Below, piece after piece: positions 27,233 to 34,751 of a DNA stretch of 64,000 bases. Positions within the stretch are counted from its first letter, which is position 1. The number at the start of each line of letters is the position of its first letter. The translations under genes were made by a program, and so were the position numbers. The stretch covers positions 62,001-126,000 of the forward strand of contig UQFS01000005.1 of NCBI GenBank assembly GCA_900540375.1. The letters run 5' to 3'. This DNA comes from an uncultured Prevotella sp. Lineage in GTDB: Bacteria; Bacteroidota; Bacteroidia; Bacteroidales; Bacteroidaceae. The notes beneath the pieces were generated by a model. The model saw only the letters and a program-made list of their open reading frames with translations, searched no databases and was not told the origin of the DNA.

Positions 27233-28543
27233 TTATTTCTCTTTGATGGCGCTCACGCTCAGTGCACCGAAGATGAGTGCGACACCGGCCACAATCATCA
27301 TGTGACTCTGTACACTGCCTACAAGCGCCAACAGCGTGCCACCGATGGCGGCTGCGACGATCTGCGGGATGCAGATGGTGCCGTTGAAGAGACCCAAGTA
27401 GGCGCCCATATGACCGTAGCCCTGCAGTGCGTTGGTGACAAAGGTGAACGGCATGGCAAGCATGGCGGCCCAAGCACAACCGATGAGCAGGAACGGGATG
27501 AACAGCAGGTACTGGTCATGGATGAAAGCACAGGAGGCGAAGCCGATGCCACCTAAAAGCAGACTCACGGCGTAGGCAACTTTGCGGTTGGTGAACTTCG
27601 GCAGGATAGGAGCCCAAATCACGGAGCCGATGGCCTGTACGGCAAAGAGGATGCCTACCCAGTTGCCTGCAGCCTGGTAGCCCTCACTGGTCACGTCGGT
27701 GGTTTCCCAGCAGTTGTCGGCTACGGTGCCGTTGGTGTATGTCCACATATACATGAACGCAAACCAGCAGAAAAATTGCACAAGGCCTACTTTCCAGAAG
27801 GTGGCGGGAGCATTCTTCAACAATGTCAGCCAGTTACCGCTGCCTTTCTCTTCTTCCTTGACGTCTTTCTTCACGCCGTTGTATTCCTCGTATTCCTTTG
27901 GATTCCATTCCTTTACCTTAGCGACGGTGTAGATGACGCAAAGGATGAGAATGGCAGCTCCGACATAGAAACTGTAGATGACAGAGTCGGGAACGACACC
28001 CTTGGGCGCCGTGTTGGCAATGCCTAAGAGCGCAAAGGCAAAGGGGAAGACATAGCCTACCAGTGAACCGGCGTTGCACAAAAAACTCTGGATGGAATAG
28101 GCGGCAGCCTTCTGCTTCTCGTTGACCATGTCGCCCACAAGCATCTTAAACGGCTGCATGGCCATATTAATAGAGGTGTCGAGGAACATCAGTGCAATCA
28201 AACCGAAGGCCATGGCTGTAGACACGGTCATGCCAAAGGAACCGGAGTTAGGCAGCAAACACATTACCAGTACGGCAATTGCGGCACCGATGAACAGATA
28301 AGGGATGCGACGACCGAAACGGCACCAGGTCTTGTCGGAACAGGTACCGACAATCGGTTGTACGATGATGCCCATTAATGGTGGTAGTATCCAGAAATAA
28401 CTCAAGCTGTGCGGGTCAGCGCCTAACGTGGCAAAGATCCTGCTGATGTTTGCACTCTGCAGTGCATAGGCGATCTGTACGCCGAAGAACCCAAAGCTTA
28501 GGTTCCACAGGCCCCAGAAGGATAGATTTGGTTTTTCTTTCAT
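27233..28543 (-). CDS. MFS sugar transporter, SLC45 / maltose type
   Basis: Twelve-helix major facilitator carrier of 436 residues, predicted to move maltose or maltooligosaccharides across the inner membrane by cation symport. It opens with LSFWGLWNLSFGFFGVQIAYALQ and has PLMGIIVQPIVGTCSDKTWCRFGRRIPY, the loop 2-3 signature (D-x-W-x-x-RFGRRxP) of the SLC45/GPH-like sugar carriers often next to Bacteroidota maltose genes. It lies 112 bp behind the LacI regulator on the same strand, and no TAnnTTTG box was found between, so it is probably transcribed with the regulator. It supplies the missing step between periplasmic SusAB/PulA and cytoplasmic MalQ. Confidence 0.88.
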   Translation of the reverse strand: MKEKPNLSFWGLWNLSFGFFGVQIAYALQSANISRIFATLGADPHSLSYFWILPPLMGIIVQPIVGTCSDKTWCRFGRRIPYLFIGAAIAVLVMCLLPNSGSFGMTVSTAMAFGLIALMFLDTSINMAMQPFKMLVGDMVNEKQKAAAYSIQSFLCNAGSLVGYVFPFAFALLGIANTAPKGVVPDSVIYSFYVGAAILILCVIYTVAKVKEWNPKEYEEYNGVKKDVKEEEKGSGNWLTLLKNAPATFWKVGLVQFFCWFAFMYMWTYTNGTVADNCWETTDVTSEGYQAAGNWVGILFAVQAIGSVIWAPILPKFTNRKVAYAVSLLLGGIGFASCAFIHDQYLLFIPFLLIGCAWAAMLAMPFTFVTNALQGYGHMGAYLGLFNGTICIPQIVAAAIGGTLLALVGSVQSHMMIVAGVALIFGALSVSAIKEK

Positions 28544-28565
28544 ATCGTGATTTCTTTTGATTGTG

Positions 28566-28650
28566 CGATAGTATCTTCTATAGTTTCTATGGATTCTATA
28601 GTCTCTGTGGATTTTATAGTGTCTATAGTCTTCTATAGCTCTTATAGCCT
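28566..28650. repeat. Degenerate CTATAG-type repeats
   Basis: The lacI-transporter gap holds about eight copies of (C/T)TATAG or TATGG spaced 10-13 bp, in the style TCTATAGTNTCTATGGAT. It is AT-rich and non-coding. It may be a decaying minisatellite; a regulatory role is unproven. Confidence 0.55.
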
Positions 28651-28655
28651 CTTCC

Positions 28656-29681
28656 TTATCTTGTCGTGCCGCGGATGATCAGCCTCGTGCGCACGACGCG
28701 CTTGATAACCTTATCCATAGGTATCTCTCCTTCTACCTTACTGATGAGGATGTCGGCAGCCTCCTCACCGACGAGTACGCCACGCTGCTCCACGGTGGTG
28801 AGCATTGGGTCGCAGGCTACGGCACGCTGTCCGTTGGTGAAGCCACAGACAGAGATGTCCTGTGGCACTCGGAAGCCCATGCGCTTGGCGGTATACAGGA
28901 TGCCGATGGCGGTGTCGTCGTTCACGGCAAAGAAAGCGTCGGGCTTCTCGTCCTGCGAGAGTAAATCGGTCGTGATGGCCTCGGCCTCGGCACGGTTGTC
29001 GCAGATGCGGAACATCTTCTTGTCGGGCTCCAAGCCGTAGCGCAACAGGGCGTCGCGGTAACCGTTGTAGCGGTTCTTCGAGATCTCAAGCGTCATCGGC
29101 GACATGTAGCAGGCAATGCGGCGGCAACCGGTCTCGATGAGATGGCTCACGGCATTAAACGCTCCCTGATAGTCATCGACGACGACGCGGCTACAATCCA
29201 CGCCGGTGCAGATGCGGTCGTAGAACACCAAGGGCACACCACTGTTGATGAGCTTCTTGAAATGGTCGTAGTTCATTGTGTCCTTGGCCTGACTGACGAT
29301 GATGCCACAGACCTTGTTCTGGTAAAACTTATCGCAGAGGAGCGTCTCGCGGTCGTATTGCTCGGCACTCTGTCCCACCATGATGGTATATCCGCGCGAC
29401 ATAGCCTCCTGATCAATGCCACTAAGTATCGAGGAGAAATAGAAGTGCTCGAACTGCGGTACGATGACGCCGATGATCTTCACGGGTTTTGTGCGACTAT
29501 TGCGCAGGTTCTCTGCAATCACGTTGGGGATATAGTTATGCTCACGGGCGTATTGCTGTATGCGCTCGCGCTGCTCATCACTGATGCGGGAACTGTTTTT
29601 CATGGCTCTCGACACAGTGGCCACCGACACGCCAAGAGTCTTGGCGATGTCCTTCATGGTGATAGGTGCTGATTGTTCCAT
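28656..29681 (-). CDS. LacI-family transcription regulator of the starch genes
   Basis: LacI/GalR regulator of 341 residues. The helix-turn-helix ITMKDIAKTLGVSVATVSRAMK is followed by the hinge helix IPNVIAENLRNSRT and a periplasmic-binding-protein-like sensor (KIIGVIVPQFEHFYFSSILSGI, FFAVNDDTAIGI). The start at 29681 puts the HTH at the usual distance; the longer frame to 29732 adds 17 atypical residues. Its promoter carries the same operator as five starch promoters, at the same spacing, so it is the obvious candidate to bind them and to control itself (inference). The ligand is unknown; a maltodextrin or its phosphate is plausible. Confidence 0.93.
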   Translation of the reverse strand: MEQSAPITMKDIAKTLGVSVATVSRAMKNSSRISDEQRERIQQYAREHNYIPNVIAENLRNSRTKPVKIIGVIVPQFEHFYFSSILSGIDQEAMSRGYTIMVGQSAEQYDRETLLCDKFYQNKVCGIIVSQAKDTMNYDHFKKLINSGVPLVFYDRICTGVDCSRVVVDDYQGAFNAVSHLIETGCRRIACYMSPMTLEISKNRYNGYRDALLRYGLEPDKKMFRICDNRAEAEAITTDLLSQDEKPDAFFAVNDDTAIGILYTAKRMGFRVPQDISVCGFTNGQRAVACDPMLTTVEQRGVLVGEEAADILISKVEGEIPMDKVIKRVVRTRLIIRGTTR

Positions 29682-29833
29682 TGTCAAATTTAGGTTGTAT
29701 GGCAGACTTGCCGCAATGGATTGCATGACCATTTTCGGGCGTGCAAACCTTCTGCGCCTTGCTTTTGCTCTGTATTTATGCTTGTACTTGCTTTATTGAT
29801 GCTTGTGCTTGCTTTTCACATGTACTTGCAGTG

Positions 29834-29841
29834 CAAAAGTA
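29834..29841 (-). promoter_or_regulatory. -7 promoter element of the LacI regulator
   Basis: TACTTTTG on the minus strand, giving a long leader of about 150 nt to the ATG at 29681. Confidence 0.6.
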
Positions 29842-29895
29842 GCAAAAAAAACAGGAGCCCTTCTATATGTGCCATGATATTTTAAGGATTGTTTA

Positions 29896-29909
29896 CGCAA
29901 ACGATTGCA
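29896..29909 (-). promoter_or_regulatory. LacI-type operator 4 (regulator gene itself)
   Basis: CGCAAACGATTGCA, one base from the best site. Centre 29902.5, 61.5 bp upstream of the first base (29841) of the -7 element. Indicates autoregulation. Confidence 0.82.
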
Positions 29910-29943
29910 CAAGCGGCGTGTGGCTTGCAGGTAAGCGGCGTCT

Positions 29944-30000
29944 GCGCAGGTTAGTACAAAGGTTAGCGATGGTTAGTATAAAGGTTGGCGCAGGTTAGCT
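29944..30000. repeat. 22-bp tandem repeat, about 2.6 copies
   Basis: Units GCGCAGGTTAGTACAAAGGTTA, GCGATGGTTAGTATAAAGGTTG and GCGCAGGTTAGCT follow one another without gap (29944, 29966, 29988). It lies upstream of the LacI operator and of the RAYT gene. No coding sense seen. Confidence 0.7.
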
Positions 30001-30011
30001 CTGTTCTGTAC

Positions 30012-30105
30012 GATGCTGCTGAGCAGCATCAACCTGAACCCAGCGCACCCTTGTCTTCCCTGCTTTCCCTGCTTTCCCTGCTTTCCCTGCTTTCCCTGCT
30101 TTCCC
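30012..30105. repeat. Hairpin and 9-bp tandem repeat
   Basis: A perfect 9-bp inverted repeat with a 1-nt loop (GATGCTGCT at 30012, AGCAGCATC at 30022) is followed by five exact copies of TGCTTTCCC (30061-30105), then a pyrimidine-rich run. Open frames across it give only CFP or LSL repeats and are not taken as genes. Confidence 0.75.
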
Positions 30106-30188
30106 TCTTTTCCTTTCTTTTCCTTTCTTTTTTCTCTTTCCTCCCTAAATTTTTGCCCGCAATCCTTGTCGCCTATTTCTTTTTGCCT

Positions 30189-30196
30189 TATCTTTG
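30189..30196 (+). promoter_or_regulatory. -7 promoter element of the RAYT gene
   Basis: TATCTTTG, 27 bp before the ATG at 30224. It overlaps the upstream in-frame ATG at 30194 and so rules that start out. Confidence 0.6.
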
Positions 30197-30223
30197 CAAA
30201 AACCGAAGAAGCAAAGATTGCCT

Positions 30224-31246
30224 ATGGACGAAGAGACGCTGAAGAAAAAACTGAAGTACGCTGGACCGAAGATTGCCTCCATGAACCGGCGCTTGCAAGA
30301 CCACGACTACCAGGCGCGTCAGATCTATCTGATCACAATGTGTGTGGAAAGACGGCGGCCACTCTTTGGTGAGGTGGTTGGCGACGTGCACCAACCCTTG
30401 GGTGCTCCAGATGCTCCGCGTCTGTTGCCCAGCGCTCTCGGCGAGGCCATCATCCAGAACTGGCAAGGGATGCTGGCACGGATACCGCAGATGAAAGGCA
30501 TCGTCTTTCAACTCATGCCCGACCACTTCCATGGCATTCTCTTTGTCACGGAGCCTCTCTCCTGCTCCTTGGGTAAGATACTCAACGGCTTCAAGGTAGG
30601 CTGTAGACATGATTACCTTGCACTTTGCCCTGATGAGTACACCGCAGACAAACAACGTCAGCATCAGGATGAACACCGAAAGGATCGCCGTCATGGCATC
30701 CTCTTTGAAGTCAACTACAACGATAAGATACTTCTCAGGGAAGGGCAACTCGATGCCTGGATACGCTACGTCATGGACAATCCCCGCCGCCTTCTTGTCA
30801 AGCGCGAGCACCCAGAGTTCTTCCGTGTCCAGCGATCGTTGGAATGGAAGAGCATGACTTTCTCGGCTCTTGGCAACCGCTTCCTCCTCCGTAAGCCCTT
30901 CCTCATCCAAATACAGTGCTCACGAAGTCTCACAGAGGACCAGATAGAGGCGGAGAAGGCAAAGGCGCTGGCACTCTGTCGTCAAGGTGCTATCCTCGTC
31001 TCGCCATCGATTTCCCCGGGTGAGAAAGCTATCATGCGGGCGGCCTTTGAGGAAGGCTTTCCGGAGATCATCCTCAAGGACAACGGCTTTGCTCCTTTGG
31101 CAAAGCCGTCGGGCAAGAGCTTCGATGCTTGCGCACTCGGCCAGCTGCTCTTCCTCGGTCCCACCTATCACAGCAATGAGCACAAGACTATCAGCCGCTC
31201 GGAGTGCCTTGGACTCAACGACATCGCACGGCGGCTGTGCGAATAG
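30224..31246 (+). CDS. REP-associated tyrosine transposase (RAYT) with C-terminal extension
   Basis: Y1/HUH-type single-strand transposase of the IS200-like RAYT class. The HUH motif is MPDHFHGI, preceded by YLITMCVERRRPLFG; the likely catalytic tyrosine is in DAWIRYVMDNPRR. Residues about 240-340 form an extension (QGAILVSPSISPGEKAIMRAAFEEGFPEII, GQLLFLGP, SRSECLGLNDIARRLC) that looks like a Rossmann-type DprA/LOG-like fold, not present in short classical RAYTs. RAYTs act on REP palindromes and are usually single copy and not self-flanked; no insertion-sequence ends were found here. REP-like palindromes occur throughout the window. It has its own promoter and terminator and separates the lacI unit from susC. 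Confidence 0.88.
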   Translation: MDEETLKKKLKYAGPKIASMNRRLQDHDYQARQIYLITMCVERRRPLFGEVVGDVHQPLGAPDAPRLLPSALGEAIIQNWQGMLARIPQMKGIVFQLMPDHFHGILFVTEPLSCSLGKILNGFKVGCRHDYLALCPDEYTADKQRQHQDEHRKDRRHGILFEVNYNDKILLREGQLDAWIRYVMDNPRRLLVKREHPEFFRVQRSLEWKSMTFSALGNRFLLRKPFLIQIQCSRSLTEDQIEAEKAKALALCRQGAILVSPSISPGEKAIMRAAFEEGFPEIILKDNGFAPLAKPSGKSFDACALGQLLFLGPTYHSNEHKTISRSECLGLNDIARRLCE

Positions 31247-31250
31247 GAAA

Positions 31251-31280
31251 AGAGGCCAGCCCTAATTGGGGCTGGCCTCT
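31251..31280 (+). terminator. Terminator hairpin behind the RAYT gene
   Basis: Perfect 12-bp stem AGAGGCCAGCCC with complement, loop TAATTG, starting 4 bp after the stop. The T-run is weak (CCTTATATGTTT). Confidence 0.75.
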
Positions 31281-31390
31281 CCTTATATGTTTATATGTAA
31301 GCGGTAAAAACTTACTTCTTGGCGATCGTGCAGAAACCATGTCGCACGTATGTGCAACTTGTGAAAGCTTCCAGTACCTTTTTACACTAT

Positions 31391-31404
31391 TGCAAACGTT
31401 TGCA
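31391..31404 (+). promoter_or_regulatory. LacI-type operator 5 (susC)
   Basis: TGCAAACGTTTGCA, the only perfectly symmetric site of the set. Centre 31397.5, 61.5 bp upstream of the -7 element at 31459. Confidence 0.87.
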
Positions 31405-31458
31405 CGGATAAAACTGTGTTTTTACCGGAAAAAATCAACAAATATAAGTTAAAGAAAG

Positions 31459-31466
31459 TACTTTTG
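31459..31466 (+). promoter_or_regulatory. -7 promoter element of the susC operon
   Basis: TACTTTTG fits TAnnTTTG. The sequence 19 bp upstream is CAAC-like, with no -33 TTTG. Confidence 0.65.
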
Positions 31467-31626
31467 CACATGAAGATGAAGCCTAAGACTGCTCACGCAA
31501 CTATATATTATATATAATAAGGAGGAACCTAAACAGCAGCCACGTGACCACGGGATGGCCGGAGACATCATCGACAAGGTAGATAACTAAAAATAATGCA
31601 ATAACATTAACTTAAATTTAAAGCAA

Positions 31627-34600
31627 ATGAAGCAGGTAAAAATCAAATTGCCGCTAAGGACGCTCGCTCTTGCAGGCGGTCTGTTCCTTTCCGCTACGGC
31701 CTTTGCACAGTCTGGTGCTGTCAAGGGTCAGGTTAAGGATGCTACCGGCGAACCCGTCATGGGTGCTACCATCTCTGCCAATGGCAAGACGGTGGGCATC
31801 ACCGATATGGACGGTAACTACAGCATCAACGTAGCGCCGGGCACCAAGCTCACATTCACTTACTTGGGTATGGCTCCGCAGACAGTCGTTGCCGGTGACA
31901 ACATGGTGGTCACGCTGAAACCCGACGAGAAAAGCCTCAACGAGGTTGTCGTCATCGGTTATGGTGTGGCTAAGAAAGCTGACCTTACCGGTTCGGTAAC
32001 TGCTCTTCGCCCTGATGGCAAGAACAAGGGCGTCGTGGTCAATCCCCAGGATATGTTGGAGGGTAAGGTCGCCGGTGTAACTATCACCAGCAACGACGGT
32101 ACCCCTGGTGCCGGTGCTAATATCCGTATTCGTGGCGGTTCGTCTCTGAACGCCAGCAACGACCCGTTAATCGTCATAGACAATATTCCTATTGACAATA
32201 ATGGTGTCAAAGGTGTGTCTAATATGTTGGCGAGCATCAACCCGCAGGATATTGAAAGCTTTAATGTCTTAAAAGATGCTTCCGCTACAGCTATCTATGG
32301 TAGCCGTGGTTCTAATGGTGTTATCATCATCACAACCAAGAAGGGACATAAGGGCGGAGTGAAGGTTTCTTACAATGGCAGTGCCACTGTCAGCTGGAAT
32401 CCTAAAACCGTTGATGTGCTAAGCGGAGATGAGTTCCGTAGTTTCATCAAAGGTAAGTTGGGTGAAAACTCCGAAGCTTATCAGGCCTTGGGTACGGCAA
32501 ACACAGATTGGCAGGATTTGGTTTATCGTACTGCCATCAGCCAGGATCATGGCGTGACCGTGTCGGGTTCGGCCGGTGCTTATCTTCCCTATCGTGTTAG
32601 CGTAGGATATACTGATCAGCAGGGTATTGTGAAGACCTCTGACTTCAAGCGTGTGACAACCTCACTGAACTTGAATCCGTCTCTTCTTGATAATCACTTG
32701 AACATCAACCTCAATGCCAAGGGTATGTATGCACATAGCCGCTTTGCTGAGGGTGGCATTGTGGGCGCTGCTGTTCATTTCGATCCTACTCAGGATCCGT
32801 ATGCTTATACCAACAACTTCTATCAGCAGAAAACCTATGGAGGACAGCCCTTCTTTGGCGCTTATCTTAGCCAGATGCAGAAGAATTTCGGTGGCTACTA
32901 TGAGTGGCCGAAGGCTGCCAATTACAATGACTCCAGTTGGCCTTATACTTATAATGAGTTGGCTACTGCCAACCCACTGGCTCTGATGAACGAAAAGAAA
33001 GATGTGGCCAACAGCCGCGAGTTCATCGGAAGTGCAGACTTTGACTATAAGGTGCATGGCTTTGAGGACTTACGCCTGCATACTACCTTGGGTGCCGACA
33101 TCGCTAATGGCCGCCAGAATACTGACATCTCTCCGGCTTACCCAAGCAACGGCGATGCTTACTACGGCAACCATGGTTTTGAGAGTATTCTCAAGAGAAA
33201 CCTCACTCTGAGTGCGTATGCCCAGTATTATCATGACTTTAACGATCAAGCCAAGAACCACTTCGACATCATGGGAGGTTATGAGTGGCAGCGCTTCTGG
33301 AGAAGAACGAAAAATAACTACTACGGTTATTATGGTGCAAATTACCAAGGAACCGACCACAAACCAGGAAGTAAGTACAATGAGCGCCCTTACTACACAA
33401 AGACGGAAAACTACCTCGTTTCTTTCTTTGGCCGTGCCAACTGGAGCTTGATGGATCGTTATTATGTGACAGCGACGGTCCGTGACGACGGTTCTTCACG
33501 TTTCGAAGATCATTGGTCTGTGTTCCCTTCTTTTGCTTTTTTGTGGAAGATGAATGAAGAGAAGAAGTTCCGTGAAATCGAATGGCTCTCTGATTTGAAA
33601 CTCCGCCTAAGCTGGGGTATGACCGGCCAGCAAGATGTTGGTCAGGACTATGGTTGGATACCTACTTACACAGTTAATAAGGATAACCGTACCCTTTATC
33701 CTGCTGCTGATGACGACGGAACCCTCTATCGCCCTAACAACTTTACACCGAAGTTGAAGTGGGAGACCACCACTACTTATAATATCGGTCTTGACTGGGG
33801 GTTGTTCAAACAGCGCCTTACTGGTAGCATTGATTGGTACTATCGTAAGACCGATGACTTGATCAACTATGCTCCGACAAAAGTGTTCACCGCATACCGT
33901 AACCAGGCTTACCAGAACATTGGCTCGCTGCGCAACATGGGTGTGGAAACCTCTTTCGAGTGGAAAGCCATTCAGTCTAAGGATTGGTACTGGACCATCG
34001 ACTATAACTTCACTTACAATAGCAACCGTATCACGAACCTCAATGGCGTGAGCACCGGTGATGAGCCTGTCGCTAACACGTCCATCACCATTGGTACGGA
34101 TAAGCACCTTGAGTATCAGGCTGTAGGACACACCATGAACTCGTTCTGGGTCTATCAGCAGGCTTATGACAAGAATGGCAAACCTATTGAGGGAGTCGTA
34201 GTTGATAGAAACGGTGATGGTCAGATCAGCTCTGCCGACCGCTATTTCTACAAGAGCCCGGTGGCTCCTGTGACGATGGGCTTCGCTTCGCGTCTGGAGT
34301 ATAAGAATTGGGATTTCAGCTTCTCTCTGCGTGCCAACATCGGCAACTATGTCTATGATGCTGTTAACCAAGGATTCCATGATGTCAGTGAGAATGGATT
34401 GTGGCCTTCTACTAAGTTCTTGGGCAATACCACATCAACGGCCGTCGCTGAGAATTGGACTTCTAACACGGAATATATTCAGCTCTCTGACCGTTGGATA
34501 CACAATGCAAGCTTCTTGAAGTGTGACAATATCTCTTTAGGTTACAGTTTTAGTGACTTGTTCAAAAATTCGGGCTATCACGGCCTCAGCGGACGTGTTT

Positions 34601-34731
34601 ATGCTACCGCTTCCAACGTGTTCACTATTACCAAGTATGATGGACTCGATCCAGAAGTGTTCAATGGATATGACAACAACCTCTATCCGCGTCCGTTCTC
34701 TCTGATCTTCGGTCTGAACCTTAACTTCTAA
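31627..34731 (+). CDS. susC: SusC-type TonB-dependent starch oligosaccharide porin
   Basis: Outer-membrane SusC-family importer of 1034 residues. Signal peptide, then an N-terminal carboxypeptidase-regulatory-like domain (VKGQVKDATGEPVMGATISANG), the TonB box NEVVVIGYG near residue 105, the plug (GKVAGVTI, IRIRGGSSLNASNDPLIVIDNIP, SNGVIIITTKKG) and a large beta-barrel ending in FSLIFGLNLNF with the terminal Phe needed for barrel assembly. It imports glycans captured by SusD using TonB energy. It heads susCDEF under the only perfectly symmetric LacI-type operator. It is full length and shows no damage. Confidence 0.96.
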   Translation: MKQVKIKLPLRTLALAGGLFLSATAFAQSGAVKGQVKDATGEPVMGATISANGKTVGITDMDGNYSINVAPGTKLTFTYLGMAPQTVVAGDNMVVTLKPDEKSLNEVVVIGYGVAKKADLTGSVTALRPDGKNKGVVVNPQDMLEGKVAGVTITSNDGTPGAGANIRIRGGSSLNASNDPLIVIDNIPIDNNGVKGVSNMLASINPQDIESFNVLKDASATAIYGSRGSNGVIIITTKKGHKGGVKVSYNGSATVSWNPKTVDVLSGDEFRSFIKGKLGENSEAYQALGTANTDWQDLVYRTAISQDHGVTVSGSAGAYLPYRVSVGYTDQQGIVKTSDFKRVTTSLNLNPSLLDNHLNINLNAKGMYAHSRFAEGGIVGAAVHFDPTQDPYAYTNNFYQQKTYGGQPFFGAYLSQMQKNFGGYYEWPKAANYNDSSWPYTYNELATANPLALMNEKKDVANSREFIGSADFDYKVHGFEDLRLHTTLGADIANGRQNTDISPAYPSNGDAYYGNHGFESILKRNLTLSAYAQYYHDFNDQAKNHFDIMGGYEWQRFWRRTKNNYYGYYGANYQGTDHKPGSKYNERPYYTKTENYLVSFFGRANWSLMDRYYVTATVRDDGSSRFEDHWSVFPSFAFLWKMNEEKKFREIEWLSDLKLRLSWGMTGQQDVGQDYGWIPTYTVNKDNRTLYPAADDDGTLYRPNNFTPKLKWETTTTYNIGLDWGLFKQRLTGSIDWYYRKTDDLINYAPTKVFTAYRNQAYQNIGSLRNMGVETSFEWKAIQSKDWYWTIDYNFTYNSNRITNLNGVSTGDEPVANTSITIGTDKHLEYQAVGHTMNSFWVYQQAYDKNGKPIEGVVVDRNGDGQISSADRYFYKSPVAPVTMGFASRLEYKNWDFSFSLRANIGNYVYDAVNQGFHDVSENGLWPSTKFLGNTTSTAVAENWTSNTEYIQLSDRWIHNASFLKCDNISLGYSFSDLFKNSGYHGLSGRVYATASNVFTITKYDGLDPEVFNGYDNNLYPRPFSLIFGLNLNF

Positions 34732-34751
34732 CTCATAAAAGATTTTCAGTC

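Larger units (their letters stand above)
31281..31626 (+). other. Regulatory region and leader of the susC operon
   Basis: No gene of ordinary size. It contains the operator (31391) and -7 element (31459), then a leader of about 160 nt with an AT-rich run (TATATATTATATATAATAAG), an AAGGAGGAA sequence at 31518-31526 and a 12-codon frame MAGDIIDKVDN at 31555-31590. Whether this short frame is translated is unknown. Confidence 0.6.

Noticed and set aside
29985..30372. Open frames with LSLLSLLS or CFPCFPCF repeats
   Set aside because: They are produced by the 9-bp tandem repeat and overlap the RAYT promoter and gene; no start signal or conserved feature.
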